From: Nocardioides nematodiphilus
Lineage (GTDB): Bacteria > Actinomycetota > Actinomycetes > Propionibacteriales > Nocardioidaceae
Direction of reading: 5' to 3'
Length of the DNA: 64,000 nt
Assembly (NCBI RefSeq): GCF_020216525.1
Contig: NZ_JAIWOY010000003.1
Location: 206,344-270,343, forward strand
Below the pieces are notes generated by a model. The model ran no database searches. It had not been told where the DNA came from and saw nothing but the letters and a program-made list of their open reading frames with translations. Positions 11,320 to 19,433 of the stretch are shown here, piece by piece (positions within the stretch are counted from its first letter, which is position 1; the number at the start of each line of letters is the position of its first letter). Made by a program: the position numbers and the translations under genes.

Positions 11320-11346
11320 GATGCGCCGCCCCAGGGGCAGCGCATC
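11320..11346 (+). terminator. Hairpin terminator after USP genes
   Basis: A 13-bp stem, GATGCGCCGCCCC and GGGGCAGCGCATC, with one G-T-type mismatch and a minimal loop, starts two bases after the third USP stop. No U-tract follows, as is usual in GC-rich actinobacteria. Confidence 0.7.
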
Positions 11347-11584
11347 GCCGCCGGTGGAGGTCAGCCGCGCGTGATCGTCGAGTAGCCGCTGCTCTACTGC
11401 TGCTCGTACAGCTTCTCCCAGCCGTTGAGACCGGCGCCCGACGGGTGCCGGTTACCTGCGTCGGCGTACGTCGCAGGACCGCCACACCGCCGGGCGCGCG
11501 AGGGCCGACCGGACGGGGGTGCATCCGGGATCGGCCTGGCCTCTTGCTGTCACATCCTCAGTCCATCGCGGTTCTGTTCCCGTG

Positions 11585-11624
11585 CGCAGGGGAGGAAGTC
11601 CCCTGCGAGAAGGTCCTTCGGCTC
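11585..11624. promoter_or_regulatory. DosR-like boxes upstream of alcohol dehydrogenase
   Basis: A perfect 9-bp inverted repeat, CGCAGGGGA and TCCCCTGCG separated by GGAAG (11585-11607), resembles the GGGGA...AGTCCCC form of a DosR site. GGTCCTTCGGCTC follows at 11612-11624. Centres are ~22 bp apart and 85-110 bp before the ATG. The rest of the 385-bp gap from 11319 holds only the USP terminator; I see no gene in it. Confidence 0.55.
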
Positions 11625-11703
11625 GTGTAGCGACGGCATCGCCGGAGGAGCGTGGAGGAGTACCGGGAGACACCCGGTCGCGTGGTCACGGAAGGCACCT
11701 GCA

Positions 11704-12759
11704 ATGAAGGCACTCGTCTATCACGGTCCCGGCCAGAAAGCGTGGGAAGAGGTCCCAGACCCCCAGATCGTGCAGCCCACCGACGTGATCGTGCAAGTTG
11801 ACACCACGACGATCTGCGGCACCGATCTCCACATCCTCAAGGGGGACGTGCCGGCCGTGGCCGAGGGGCGGATCCTCGGGCACGAGGGCGTCGGCACGGT
11901 GATCGAGATCGGTCCGGCCGTCCGTACGCTCGCGCCCGGCGACCGGGTGATCATCTCGTGCATCAGCGCCTGCGGAGCCTGCTCCTACTGTCACGCCGGG
12001 CTGTACGCCCACTGTCTCGCCGATGAGGGTGCGAGCGGCATCGGGTGGGTCTTCGGCCACCTCATCGACGGCACGCAGGCGGAGTACGTGCGCGTCCCGT
12101 TCGGGGACAACTCGCTCTACCGTCTCCCCGACGGCGTCCCTGACGAGGCCGCTGTGATGCTCTCGGACATCTTGCCGACAGCCTTCGAGATCGGCGTGCG
12201 CTACGGCCAGGTGAAGCCCGGCGACACCGTCGCGGTGGTAGGCGCGGGCCCGATCGGGTTGGCATGCATGATGACCGCTCACCTGTACGGCGCCGCGCGG
12301 GTCATTGCCCTGGATCTGGATGCGAATCGGCTCACGCAGAGCCGATCCTTCGGCGCCACCGACGTCGTCGACAGCGCGGCGCCCGACTGGAGGGAGCAGG
12401 TGCTCGCCATGACCGATGGCCTTGGCGTCGACGTGGCGATCGAGGCGGTCGGCGTTCCGCAGACGTTCATCGCGTGCACGGAGATCGTGCGTCCGGGCGG
12501 CCGGGTCGCGAACGTCGGCGTGCACGGCGCCCCGGCCCAGCTCGCGCTCGACGAGCTGTGGATCAAGGACATCGCGATCACGATGGGACTGGTCAGCACC
12601 AACACGACCCCGATGCTTCTCAAGCTGGTGGCCCAGCACCAGATCCCGGCGGAGAAGTTCGGCACCCATCACTTCAAGCTGGACGACATCCTCGAGGCCT
12701 ACGAGACCTTCGGCAACGCGGCTGACACCATGGCTCTCAAAGTGGTCATCCGACGGTGA
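11704..12759 (+). CDS. Zinc-dependent medium-chain alcohol dehydrogenase
   Basis: A 351-residue zinc MDR protein. Catalytic-zinc ligands are Cys38 (ICGTDLH) and His60-Glu61 (GHEG). The structural-zinc cysteines are Cys90, Cys93, Cys96 and Cys104. The Rossmann motif GAGPIG binds NAD(P). It oxidises alcohols or reduces aldehydes in the cytosol; the substrate is not predictable, though the opening MKALVYHGPG is common in formaldehyde- or sorbitol-type dehydrogenases. ATG 11704 is preceded by GGAAGG. DosR-like boxes upstream suggest a role in redox balance under low oxygen. A degraded metallo-beta-lactamase gene begins immediately after its stop, in the same frame. Confidence 0.9.
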   Translation: MKALVYHGPGQKAWEEVPDPQIVQPTDVIVQVDTTTICGTDLHILKGDVPAVAEGRILGHEGVGTVIEIGPAVRTLAPGDRVIISCISACGACSYCHAGLYAHCLADEGASGIGWVFGHLIDGTQAEYVRVPFGDNSLYRLPDGVPDEAAVMLSDILPTAFEIGVRYGQVKPGDTVAVVGAGPIGLACMMTAHLYGAARVIALDLDANRLTQSRSFGATDVVDSAAPDWREQVLAMTDGLGVDVAIEAVGVPQTFIACTEIVRPGGRVANVGVHGAPAQLALDELWIKDIAITMGLVSTNTTPMLLKLVAQHQIPAEKFGTHHFKLDDILEAYETFGNAADTMALKVVIRR

Positions 12760-13290
12760 GCCAGATGGCGCGCTGGCACGAGCGTGCTGTTCAGCGGTGA
12801 TGTAGGCAGGGGCACGCATCCTCTGTTGCTCGCGCGTGCGCATCCGCCGTCGGCTGACGTGACGGTGGTCGAGTCGAGGATGGATCGTTCTCATCGGCCA
12901 GTCGACACGACCCTTCGGGACGCCGTGTGCCGTGCGGTCGAGCGGTGGACCGGTGGACCGGTGCTCATCCCGGCCTTCGCAGTGGACCCCACGGAGCTGG
13001 TCCTGCTGGAGCTCGGCCGGCTGATGGGCTGTCGCACCGATCGCAGGGAGGGCTGTGTGTGGACCGGATCATTTGTTCGATGTCGACCGGTCCACGGTGG
13101 GCAATGTCGCTCCTTCGAGGCTCAGGGCCGATTCCGGATCACCATCGTCAGCCCCACGGTGCTGACGGAGTCGAAGGCGAAGTACGCCGCGGTGTTCCTG
13201 GGATTCCCCATCGTGGACGGCCCGGCCGTGGGGGCGGCGCACCTTCGGTCAGTGGAGTCCTCGGAGACCGGGCAGGTGTACGCGCTCTGA
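12760..13290 (+). pseudogene. Remnant of a beta-CASP metallo-beta-lactamase exonuclease-like gene
   Basis: The frame continuing past the ADH stop reads TSVLFSGDVGRGTHPLL, ADVTVVES and then GGPVLIPAFAVDPTELVLLELGRLM. That is the order seen in the middle of MBL-fold/beta-CASP RNases (COG1236): SGDLGR, the VVES(T) segment, and the PAFAVGR(T)QE motif of the beta-CASP domain. The N-terminal half with HxHxDH is missing, the motifs are eroded (for example PAFAVDPTE), and similarity stops near 13040. The remaining ~80 codons, up to 13290, are open but I do not recognise them. No start or ribosome site fits. I read it as a 5'-truncated, decaying gene; a fusion with unknown sequence is the alternative. 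This fills the 540-bp gap. Confidence 0.7.
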
Positions 13291-13303
13291 CGCCGCGGCG
13301 CCC

Positions 13304-14923
13304 TTACGCCGGTGCTCCGTCGCGGGCCAGTTGCGCCATCTCGTCGGCGATCAGCGCCACGTGCAACGAGACCCGCGTGTCCGCATCGTCCAGGGCTACG
13401 CCGAGCAGCCGTTCGAGTCGAGACAGCCGGTCGTAGAAGACCGGCCGGGAGACATGGATGCTCGCTGCCGCGTCAGACTTGCTGGCTGGGTGGTTGAGGA
13501 GGGCGACGAGCGCCGGCTCGAGCGCGTTCTCCGAACCGCGGTCGTGCTCGCGAAGGGCAGCGAGCTGGCGCTGGACGTAGGTCGCAACCCGCTCGTCGCC
13601 GGAGAGCATGGCCAGCAGTCCACGCAGGCCGACATCATCGAGGCGCCGCAACCGTCCGGACCGCAGCTCCCCGGAGGGCGTGGAGTCGACGACCTGTCGG
13701 CTCTCGCGCAGGGTGCGGTCGATCTCGCCCGGCCGGGCGCTGGTGCGCCCGGCACCGGCGACGACCGCATGGCGTCGCCCGACTCGCTCGGCGAGGTCGT
13801 CGACGAGTCGGTCGACGGGGGAGGAGATGGCCAGGGAGAGGACCGCGCGGACGTCACCGTCGAGGTGACAGACCAGGGCGGGGATCTTGAGCTCGTGCGC
13901 GGCGCGAACGGCGGCGGCGGCAACCTCCTCCACGCGCGTCCCGACGGTCGCCGAAGCCGGGGACGTGGGCGGCGCTGACCCGACGAGTGGGCGCAGGGTG
14001 ATCCCTACGAACTGCCGGCGGGCGGTCGGCAGACCGGCCGCATCACAGCGTTGCACGAGGCCCGGAGCTGTGGGGTCTGAGAGGATGGCCACGATGAGTT
14101 CGTGGTGCGTACGCCGGACGGCGCTGTCGCGCTGCCGGTCGTGGAGACGGTGCAGGGCCAGAGCTGCGGCGGCCCGCTCCGCCATCGCCACCTGACGTTC
14201 GGTGGGACGCTCGGGGACCTGGACGACGAGACGGCCCCAGCCACGCTCCTTCTTGCCGACCCGCGTCACCAGCCAGCCGCGCTCCTCATCCCAGGTGGTG
14301 CGCTCGTCGAGGACGACGCCGCGTGACCGCGCCGGCCAGTCCGCCAGGAGGGTGGAGACGTCCTCGGGGCCGGAGCGGTAGTCCAGGACGTGGTGCTGCT
14401 CGCTCTCGAGCACGACCGCGGCGCCGGCGAGGCGCTGCACCGCCTCGAGGATGTCGCCGGGGCCGGCCTCGCTGATGCTGAGCTCGGTGAAGGTGTCATG
14501 GACGCGTTGGGCCTCGCGGAGCTCGACGAGCTGCTGGTCCACGATCCGCTCACCGATCGCCTGCGCCACGGCTGCGAACCGCACCTCACGCGCCAGGGCG
14601 ATGAGGGGAAGACCGCGGGCGTCGCAGGCGGCGAGCAGCGCGGTCGGAAGCTCCTTCCAGCGGCGGCCGAGCTCGATCACCAGGCCGGCGGCGCCACTGT
14701 CCGCGAGGCTGCTGATCATCTCCGTCAGGCCGTCGTCGCTGTCCGGCATGGCGATGCCGGTGCTCAGCAGGAGGTCGCCCTCACGCAGCAGGGGGCCGAT
14801 GTCGGCCAGCTCGGTGGTGTGCACCCAGCGGACGGGGCGGTGAAGGCCGTCGGAGCCGGCAACGAGCCGCGCCCCGGCGCTGCGCACGACAGCCATGGCC
14901 ATCACATCGGTGACGCTGAGCAT
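13304..14923 (-). CDS. PucR-family transcriptional regulator
   Basis: A 539-residue regulator. Residues ~5-125 are the PucR N-terminal domain (GLHRPVRWVHTTELADIGPLL). A GGDEF-like central domain follows, and the last ~60 residues are a PucR-type helix-turn-helix (ALVALLNHPASKSDAAASIHVSRPVFYDRLSRLERLLG). ATG 14923 is preferred over the upstream GTG 14965 because MLSVTDV matches the usual start and because a perfect inverted repeat (14956-14976) would otherwise overlap the coding start. It is divergent from mmsA and an aminotransferase. PucR regulators typically control neighbouring nitrogen- or amino-acid-catabolic genes in response to metabolites, so it probably controls that pair and itself. 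Confidence 0.88.
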   Translation of the reverse strand: MLSVTDVMAMAVVRSAGARLVAGSDGLHRPVRWVHTTELADIGPLLREGDLLLSTGIAMPDSDDGLTEMISSLADSGAAGLVIELGRRWKELPTALLAACDARGLPLIALAREVRFAAVAQAIGERIVDQQLVELREAQRVHDTFTELSISEAGPGDILEAVQRLAGAAVVLESEQHHVLDYRSGPEDVSTLLADWPARSRGVVLDERTTWDEERGWLVTRVGKKERGWGRLVVQVPERPTERQVAMAERAAAALALHRLHDRQRDSAVRRTHHELIVAILSDPTAPGLVQRCDAAGLPTARRQFVGITLRPLVGSAPPTSPASATVGTRVEEVAAAAVRAAHELKIPALVCHLDGDVRAVLSLAISSPVDRLVDDLAERVGRRHAVVAGAGRTSARPGEIDRTLRESRQVVDSTPSGELRSGRLRRLDDVGLRGLLAMLSGDERVATYVQRQLAALREHDRGSENALEPALVALLNHPASKSDAAASIHVSRPVFYDRLSRLERLLGVALDDADTRVSLHVALIADEMAQLARDGAPA

Positions 14924-14955
14924 GCCCACGATGATCCTCTCGGCGGCAGGCCGTG

Positions 14956-14976
14956 TCTCCGACACTCTGTCGGAGA
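14956..14976. promoter_or_regulatory. Perfect inverted repeat, candidate PucR operator
   Basis: TCTCCGACA and TGTCGGAGA are separated by CTC. This 9-bp perfect repeat lies in the 137-bp divergent promoter, 33 bp from the regulator ATG and 84 bp from mmsA. Confidence 0.65.
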
Positions 14977-15060
14977 AACGTCGTTCATCCTACGACCTGT
15001 CGGGTCCCGACGAGGGCATCACGCATGAGGATCGGAGCATCGAACTGAAGGGACCCCTCC

Positions 15061-16587
15061 ATGACCACCACCATCACCCACTGGCTCGACGGTGCTCCGT
15101 ACGCGGGCGCCTCCGGCAACGTCGCCGACGTGACGAACCCCGCCACCGGCGTCGTGACCGGACAGGTCGCGCTGGCCAGTGTTGAGGACGCGCAGCGGGT
15201 CATCGGCTCGGCTGCCGCCGCCGCCGAGACATGGCGGAACACCTCGATCGCGCGCCGTACGCAGGTCATCTTCACCTTCCGCGAGCTGCTCAACGCCCGC
15301 AAGGAGGAGCTCGCCCAGCTGATCACCGCCGAGCACGGCAAGGTCCACTCGGACGCTCTCGGCGAGATCGCCCGGGGCCAGGAGGTCGTCGAGTTCGCGT
15401 GCGGCATCGCCCACCTGCTCAAAGGTGGCCACTCCGAGAACGCCTCCACCGGCTTGGACGTCCACTCCAAGCTCGACCCGGTCGGCGTCGTGGGCATCAT
15501 CAGCCCGTTCAACTTCCCGGCGATGGTGCCGATGTGGTTCTTCCCGGTCGCCATCGCCGCGGGCAACGCGGTCATCGTCAAGCCCAGCGAGAAGGATCCC
15601 TCCGCCTCGCTCTTCATGGCGCAGCTGTGGAAGGAGGCTGGTCTCCCTGCCGGCATCTTCAACGTCCTGCAGGGCGACAAGGTGGCTGTCGACGCGCTGC
15701 TGCAGTCCCCGGAGGTCGCGGCGATCAGCTTCGTCGGCTCCACCCCGATCGCCCAGTACGTCTACGAGGAGGCCAGCAAGCACGGCAAGCGTGTGCAGGC
15801 CCTCGGTGGAGCGAAGAACCATATGGTCGTGCTGCCCGACGCGGACCTCGACCTGGCCGCTGACGCGGCGGTCAACGCTGGCTACGGGAGCGCTGGCGAG
15901 CGTTGCATGGCGATCAGCGTTCTCGTCGCTGTCGAGCCGATCGCGGACGACCTCATCGCGCGCATCGCCGACCGTACCCGCACTCTCCTCGTCGGAGATG
16001 GCAGCAAGACTCGCACCGAGCAAGGTGGCCGCGAGGCGGACATGGGTCCACTCGTCACCAAGGCCCACCGCGACAAGGTCGCGAGCTTCATCGACTCCGG
16101 CGAGAAGGCAGGGGCGAAGGTCGTCATCGACGGCCGCGATGTCCAGCCGCGCGGCGAGGCGGACGGATTCTGGCTCGGTCCCACGCTCTTCGACAACGTC
16201 ACGACCGACATGGACATGTACACCGAGGAGATCTTCGGTCCCGTTCTGTCCGTCGTGCGGGTCCAGTCGTACGCCGAGGCCATCGAGCTGATCAACGCCA
16301 ACCAGTACGGCAACGGCACCGCGATCTTCACCAATGACGGAGGCGCCGCCCGTCGATTCGAGAACGACGTCCAGGTGGGCATGATCGGCATCAACGTCCC
16401 GATCCCCGTCCCGGTCGCGTACTACTCCTTCGGCGGCTGGAAGAAGTCGCTCTTCGGCGACTCCCACGCCTACGGCCCGCACGGCGTGCACTTCTTCACC
16501 CGTACCAAGGCGGTCACCACCCGTTGGATCGACCCTGCCAACCGTCCTGAGGGTGGCCTTGAGCTGGGGTTCCCGCAGAATGTCTGA
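15061..16587 (+). CDS. mmsA: CoA-acylating methylmalonate-semialdehyde dehydrogenase
   Basis: A 508-residue aldehyde dehydrogenase of the MmsA class. It has ISPFNFPAMVPMWFFPVA, the catalytic Cys282 in GERCMAIS, and ALGGAKNH where hydrolytic ALDHs have the general-base Glu (ELGGK); loss of that Glu is the mark of CoA-dependent enzymes. Known reactions are methylmalonate semialdehyde to propionyl-CoA and malonate semialdehyde to acetyl-CoA, with CO2 and NADH. The ATG follows AAGGGA. The stop overlaps the start of an omega-aminotransferase gene, so the two most likely degrade a beta- or omega-amino acid: transamination gives the semialdehyde and this enzyme the CoA ester. Myo-inositol or valine degradation is less likely without their other genes. 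Confidence 0.92.
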   Translation: MTTTITHWLDGAPYAGASGNVADVTNPATGVVTGQVALASVEDAQRVIGSAAAAAETWRNTSIARRTQVIFTFRELLNARKEELAQLITAEHGKVHSDALGEIARGQEVVEFACGIAHLLKGGHSENASTGLDVHSKLDPVGVVGIISPFNFPAMVPMWFFPVAIAAGNAVIVKPSEKDPSASLFMAQLWKEAGLPAGIFNVLQGDKVAVDALLQSPEVAAISFVGSTPIAQYVYEEASKHGKRVQALGGAKNHMVVLPDADLDLAADAAVNAGYGSAGERCMAISVLVAVEPIADDLIARIADRTRTLLVGDGSKTRTEQGGREADMGPLVTKAHRDKVASFIDSGEKAGAKVVIDGRDVQPRGEADGFWLGPTLFDNVTTDMDMYTEEIFGPVLSVVRVQSYAEAIELINANQYGNGTAIFTNDGGAARRFENDVQVGMIGINVPIPVPVAYYSFGGWKKSLFGDSHAYGPHGVHFFTRTKAVTTRWIDPANRPEGGLELGFPQNV

Positions 16588-17950
16588 GTCGCTATCCGAG
16601 CCGCGCGCCTACCCGTCCTTGAACGACGACGCCGACCGCGCCTACGAGCTCGACCGAGCCCACGTCTTCCACTCGTGGTCCGCCCAGGCGACGCTGGACC
16701 CGGCGGTGATCACCAAGGCCGAGGGTTCCTACATCTGGGACCGTGACGACAATCGGCTGTTGGACTTCACCTCGCAGCTCGTCTACACCAATCTCGGTCA
16801 CCAGCATCCGCGGATCGTCCGGGCGATCCAGGAGCAGGCAGCGACCCTGTGCACCATCGCACCCGGCTACGCCAACCCGGCTCGCTCCGAGGCGGCGCGT
16901 CTGATCGCGAGTCACACGCCCGGCGACCTGAACCGCATCTTCTTCACCAACGGAGGAGCGGATGCGAACGAGCACGCCATCCGGATGGCCCGTCTGCACA
17001 CCGGTCGGAACAAGGTGCTCTCGACGTACCGCTCGTACCACGGCGGCACGCATCTCGCGGTCAACGTGACCGGCGACCCGCGTCGCTGGCCGAGCGACAA
17101 CGGCTCCGCGGGCGTGGTCCACTTCTTTGGTCCGTTTCTCTACCGCAGCCCGTTCAACTCCACCACGGAGAGCGAGGAGTGCGAGCGAGCTCTGGCGCAT
17201 CTCGAGAGCGTCATCACGCTCGAGGGCCCCGGCACCATCGCTGCGATCATCCTCGAGGCCATCCCGGGCACGGCCGGGATCATGCTGCCGCCGCCCGGCT
17301 ACATGCAGGGCGTGCGCGAGCTCTGTGACCGGCACGGCATCATGTTCATCGCCGACGAGGTCATGTCGGGCTTCGGGCGCGCGGGCCGTTGGTTCGCGAT
17401 CGAGCACGCCGAGGGTGTCGTGCCCGATCTGCTCACCTTCGCCAAGGGCGTCAATTCCGGATACGTCCCACTCGGCGGCGTCGCCCTCAGCGACGCCATC
17501 TACGAGACCTTCGCGCAGCGCCCGTACCCCGGCGGCCTGACCTACTCGGGCCACCCGCTCGCGTGCGCGGCCGCGGTGGCGTGCATCCAGGCGATGGAGG
17601 ACGAGGGCGTCGTCGAGCACGCCCGACGTCTCGGCGACGAGGTGTTCGGACCGGGGCTGCGCGAGCTGGCCACCCGCCAGCCGTGGATCGGCGAGGTGCG
17701 GGGAACAGGAGTCTTCTGGGCGATCGAGCTGGTGCGGGACCAGGCGACCCGCGAGCCGCTGGCACCGTACGGCGGGAGCAGCCCGGAGATGGCTGCGTTG
17801 ATCGGCGCCTGCAAGCGCCGCGGGCTCCTGCCGTTCGCCAACTTCAACCGGATCCACTTCGTCCCGCCCCTCACGGCGAGCGACGAGGAGGTCCGCGCCG
17901 GGATCCGGATCCTCGACGAGGCGCTGACCGAGGTCACTGCCCAGTCCTGA
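16580..17950 (+). CDS. Class III (omega-amino acid) aminotransferase
   Basis: A 456-residue PLP enzyme of the GABA/beta-alanine aminotransferase family. The PLP-phosphate site FFTNGGADANEHA, the ring-contact IADEVMSGFGRAG and the Schiff-base Lys289 (TFAKGVNSGYVPLGG) are all present. ATG 16580 lies inside the mmsA stop region (eight-base overlap), with GGGG upstream; a GTG at 16553 has no support. Pairing with a CoA-acylating semialdehyde dehydrogenase and a PucR regulator points to beta-alanine catabolism, with GABA, taurine-like or aromatic omega-amines as alternatives. The exact amino donor is not readable from the sequence. Confidence 0.88.
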   Translation: MSESLSEPRAYPSLNDDADRAYELDRAHVFHSWSAQATLDPAVITKAEGSYIWDRDDNRLLDFTSQLVYTNLGHQHPRIVRAIQEQAATLCTIAPGYANPARSEAARLIASHTPGDLNRIFFTNGGADANEHAIRMARLHTGRNKVLSTYRSYHGGTHLAVNVTGDPRRWPSDNGSAGVVHFFGPFLYRSPFNSTTESEECERALAHLESVITLEGPGTIAAIILEAIPGTAGIMLPPPGYMQGVRELCDRHGIMFIADEVMSGFGRAGRWFAIEHAEGVVPDLLTFAKGVNSGYVPLGGVALSDAIYETFAQRPYPGGLTYSGHPLACAAAVACIQAMEDEGVVEHARRLGDEVFGPGLRELATRQPWIGEVRGTGVFWAIELVRDQATREPLAPYGGSSPEMAALIGACKRRGLLPFANFNRIHFVPPLTASDEEVRAGIRILDEALTEVTAQS

Positions 17951-17962
17951 GGATCCCGAAGG

Positions 17963-18250
17963 ATGCCCGTCGGGCTCAGCGATCTCGGCGTCGCTGTGCC
18001 GGAGCGCACGCTCCTGGCCACCCTCTCGGACTCGGAGAGCGCCCGCAGGAGCCGGCCCGCGATCACCGCCCTCGAGCTGAACCCGACCGCGACGATGAAC
18101 GCGCGCCGTGCGTCACTCCTCGTCGAGCTGCTCCCGCTGGTCGACCTACTCCAGGCGCGGATCGCAGGTCTGCCGAGCGCGGGGCCGATCCTCACCAATA
18201 CGCGCCTGCGGGTCCGCGCGTCGTCGCGTCGGGCCGAGGCGCCTCACTAG
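17963..18250 (+). CDS. Hypothetical small protein or gene remnant (95 aa)
   Basis: A possible 95-residue product that I do not recognise. Third codon positions are GC-rich as in real genes, and the middle (ASLLVELLPLVDLLQARIAGLP) could form amphipathic helices. There is no clear Shine-Dalgarno, although AAGGATG at the start is weakly suggestive. It could be a small gene at the end of the mmsA operon, a decayed fragment, or chance in GC-rich DNA. Nothing else is visible in the 368-bp gap before the OhrR-like gene. Confidence 0.3.
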   Translation: MPVGLSDLGVAVPERTLLATLSDSESARRSRPAITALELNPTATMNARRASLLVELLPLVDLLQARIAGLPSAGPILTNTRLRVRASSRRAEAPH

Positions 18251-18318
18251 GCCGATGTGGACGCGCTTCGACGGTGCCAGCGAGGCCGCCGGAGGGTCAC
18301 CGCGGGTGGCCCTCGAGG

Positions 18319-18795
18319 TCAGCGGGTAGCGGCCTGGATGACCTCGGTCAGGCGGGCGTGCAGGGCGTGCAGCTCGGTCAGGGGCATGCCGAGCCGGTTG
18401 ATGATCGCCGGAGGGATGACCAGCGCGTCGTCGCGCAGGGCCCGACCGCGGTCGGTGGTCGCGATGGCGAGCGCACGGTCGTCCGTCGCGCTGCGCTCGC
18501 GACGTACGTAGCCGGCCGACTCCAGCCGCTTGAGAAGCGGCGAGAGGGTCGCGGGCTCCAGCTCGAGCTTGGCCGCCAACTCGTTGACGCGCAGCGGCTC
18601 GTGCTCCCAGAGGGCGAGCATGACGAGGTACTGAGGATGGGTCAGGCCGAGCGGCTCCAGCAGCGGGCGGTAGAGCGAGATGACGCTGCGGGCCGCGATC
18701 GCGAGGGCGAAGCAGACCTGCTGGTCGAGGGCCAGGAGGTCGTCTGCGGGCGCTCCGCTCGGGTCGTCCTCGTTGCCTGTGCTCACGTCCACCAT
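18319..18795 (-). CDS. ohrR: OhrR-like MarR-family redox regulator
   Basis: A 158-residue winged-helix protein. DDLLALDQQVCFALAIAARSVISLYRPLLEPLGLT matches in pattern the N-terminus of OhrR, including the peroxide-sensing cysteine (Cys28). The recognition region is LAAKLELEPATLSPLLKRLESAGYVRR. OhrR repressors leave DNA when the cysteine is oxidised by organic hydroperoxides. The usual target, ohr, is not next to it; instead it is divergent from a small membrane protein. The start is uncertain: ATG 18795 is taken, ATG 18813 is in frame, and neither has a ribosome site. Confidence 0.82.
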   Translation of the reverse strand: MVDVSTGNEDDPSGAPADDLLALDQQVCFALAIAARSVISLYRPLLEPLGLTHPQYLVMLALWEHEPLRVNELAAKLELEPATLSPLLKRLESAGYVRRERSATDDRALAIATTDRGRALRDDALVIPPAIINRLGMPLTELHALHARLTEVIQAATR

Positions 18796-18825
18796 GGGGT
18801 GAGGGTAAACCATGAGGGCGCTAAC

Positions 18826-18876
18826 TGTGCGTGCCCTAGTTATGAGTGAGCGAATAATTAGTGTACAAACAATAGT
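18826..18876. promoter_or_regulatory. AT-rich divergent promoter with TGTACA core
   Basis: The short region between the OhrR-like gene and the small membrane protein is clearly AT-richer than its surroundings (AATAATTAGTG, CAAACAATAGTG flanking TGTACA). OhrR operators are AT-rich palindromes, so this is the likely binding area, but the palindrome seen here is short. Confidence 0.4.
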
Positions 18877-19221
18877 GTGGAGACCTTGCCTGCCGAGCCG
18901 GCCAAGAAGCGGCCGCGCCACCTGATGGACCCGAACAACCCGGTCCGCCCGGTCAACGACAAGTCGCTGACCCACGTCCAGCGCTGGGTGCTCTCGGTGC
19001 TGGCCGTCTTCACGATCGCCCACCTGTGCGTGGGCATCGTGATCGCCGCGACCATGACCGACCAGCGCAGCGGCCAGATCGGGCTGAGCATCATCGCCGG
19101 CCTGTTCGGCGTCGGCGCCGTGATCCTCGGTCAGGGGATCCACAAGCACGACCCGCGCAACGGCTGGCTCCTGATCGGTCTGCTGCCGACCGCCGTCGGC
19201 CTCTTCCTCGTCCTGCGCTGA
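18877..19221 (+). CDS. Small membrane protein, unknown function (114 aa)
   Basis: A basic N-terminus (residues 1-35, with KKRPRH) is followed by three hydrophobic stretches at about residues 37-58, 68-86 and 95-113 (WVLSVLAVFTIAHLCVGIVIAA, IGLSIIAGLFGVGAVILG, WLLIGLLPTAVGLFLVL), so an inner-membrane protein with three helices. GTG 18877 is used; ATG 18925 is possible. I recognise no family. It is divergent from the OhrR-like gene and may be its target. Downstream is a rhodanese fragment. Confidence 0.7.
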   Translation: METLPAEPAKKRPRHLMDPNNPVRPVNDKSLTHVQRWVLSVLAVFTIAHLCVGIVIAATMTDQRSGQIGLSIIAGLFGVGAVILGQGIHKHDPRNGWLLIGLLPTAVGLFLVLR

Positions 19222-19238
19222 GCCCCGGCTCGGGGCCG

Positions 19239-19433
19239 GTGACGGTCTACTGCCGGGTGGGAGAGCGCAGCGCCCACAACCGGTTCGTCCTCCACGAGCA
19301 GCTCGACCTGCCGGACGTGCGCAACCACGACGGCTCCTGGGGTGAGGACGGCAGCCTCCTCGGCGCCCCGATCGAGGTCCGAGAGGCGGTCGGCTGGCAT
19401 CACCCGGCCGGTCCCTGGCAATCTGGCGCCTGA
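19239..19433 (+). pseudogene. 3' remnant of a rhodanese/thiosulfate sulfurtransferase gene
   Basis: A 64-codon stretch reads VTVYCRVGERSAHNRFVLHE, then DLPDVRNHDGSWGEDGSLLGAPIE. This is the C-terminal active-site portion of a two-domain rhodanese, where the loop CR(I/V)GERS carries the catalytic cysteine and the NYDGSW block follows. The ~220 residues that should precede it are absent; upstream DNA encodes the small membrane protein in another frame. Its stop overlaps the next start as TGATG, so it was probably once translationally coupled to the ThrE-type gene. Loss of the front half makes it a fragment, unless the tail is expressed alone, which seems unlikely. Confidence 0.75.

Noticed and set aside
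16553..16579. Longer start (GTG 16553) for the aminotransferase
   Set aside because: No ribosome site and extra residues outside family similarity; ATG 16580 is coupled to the mmsA stop.
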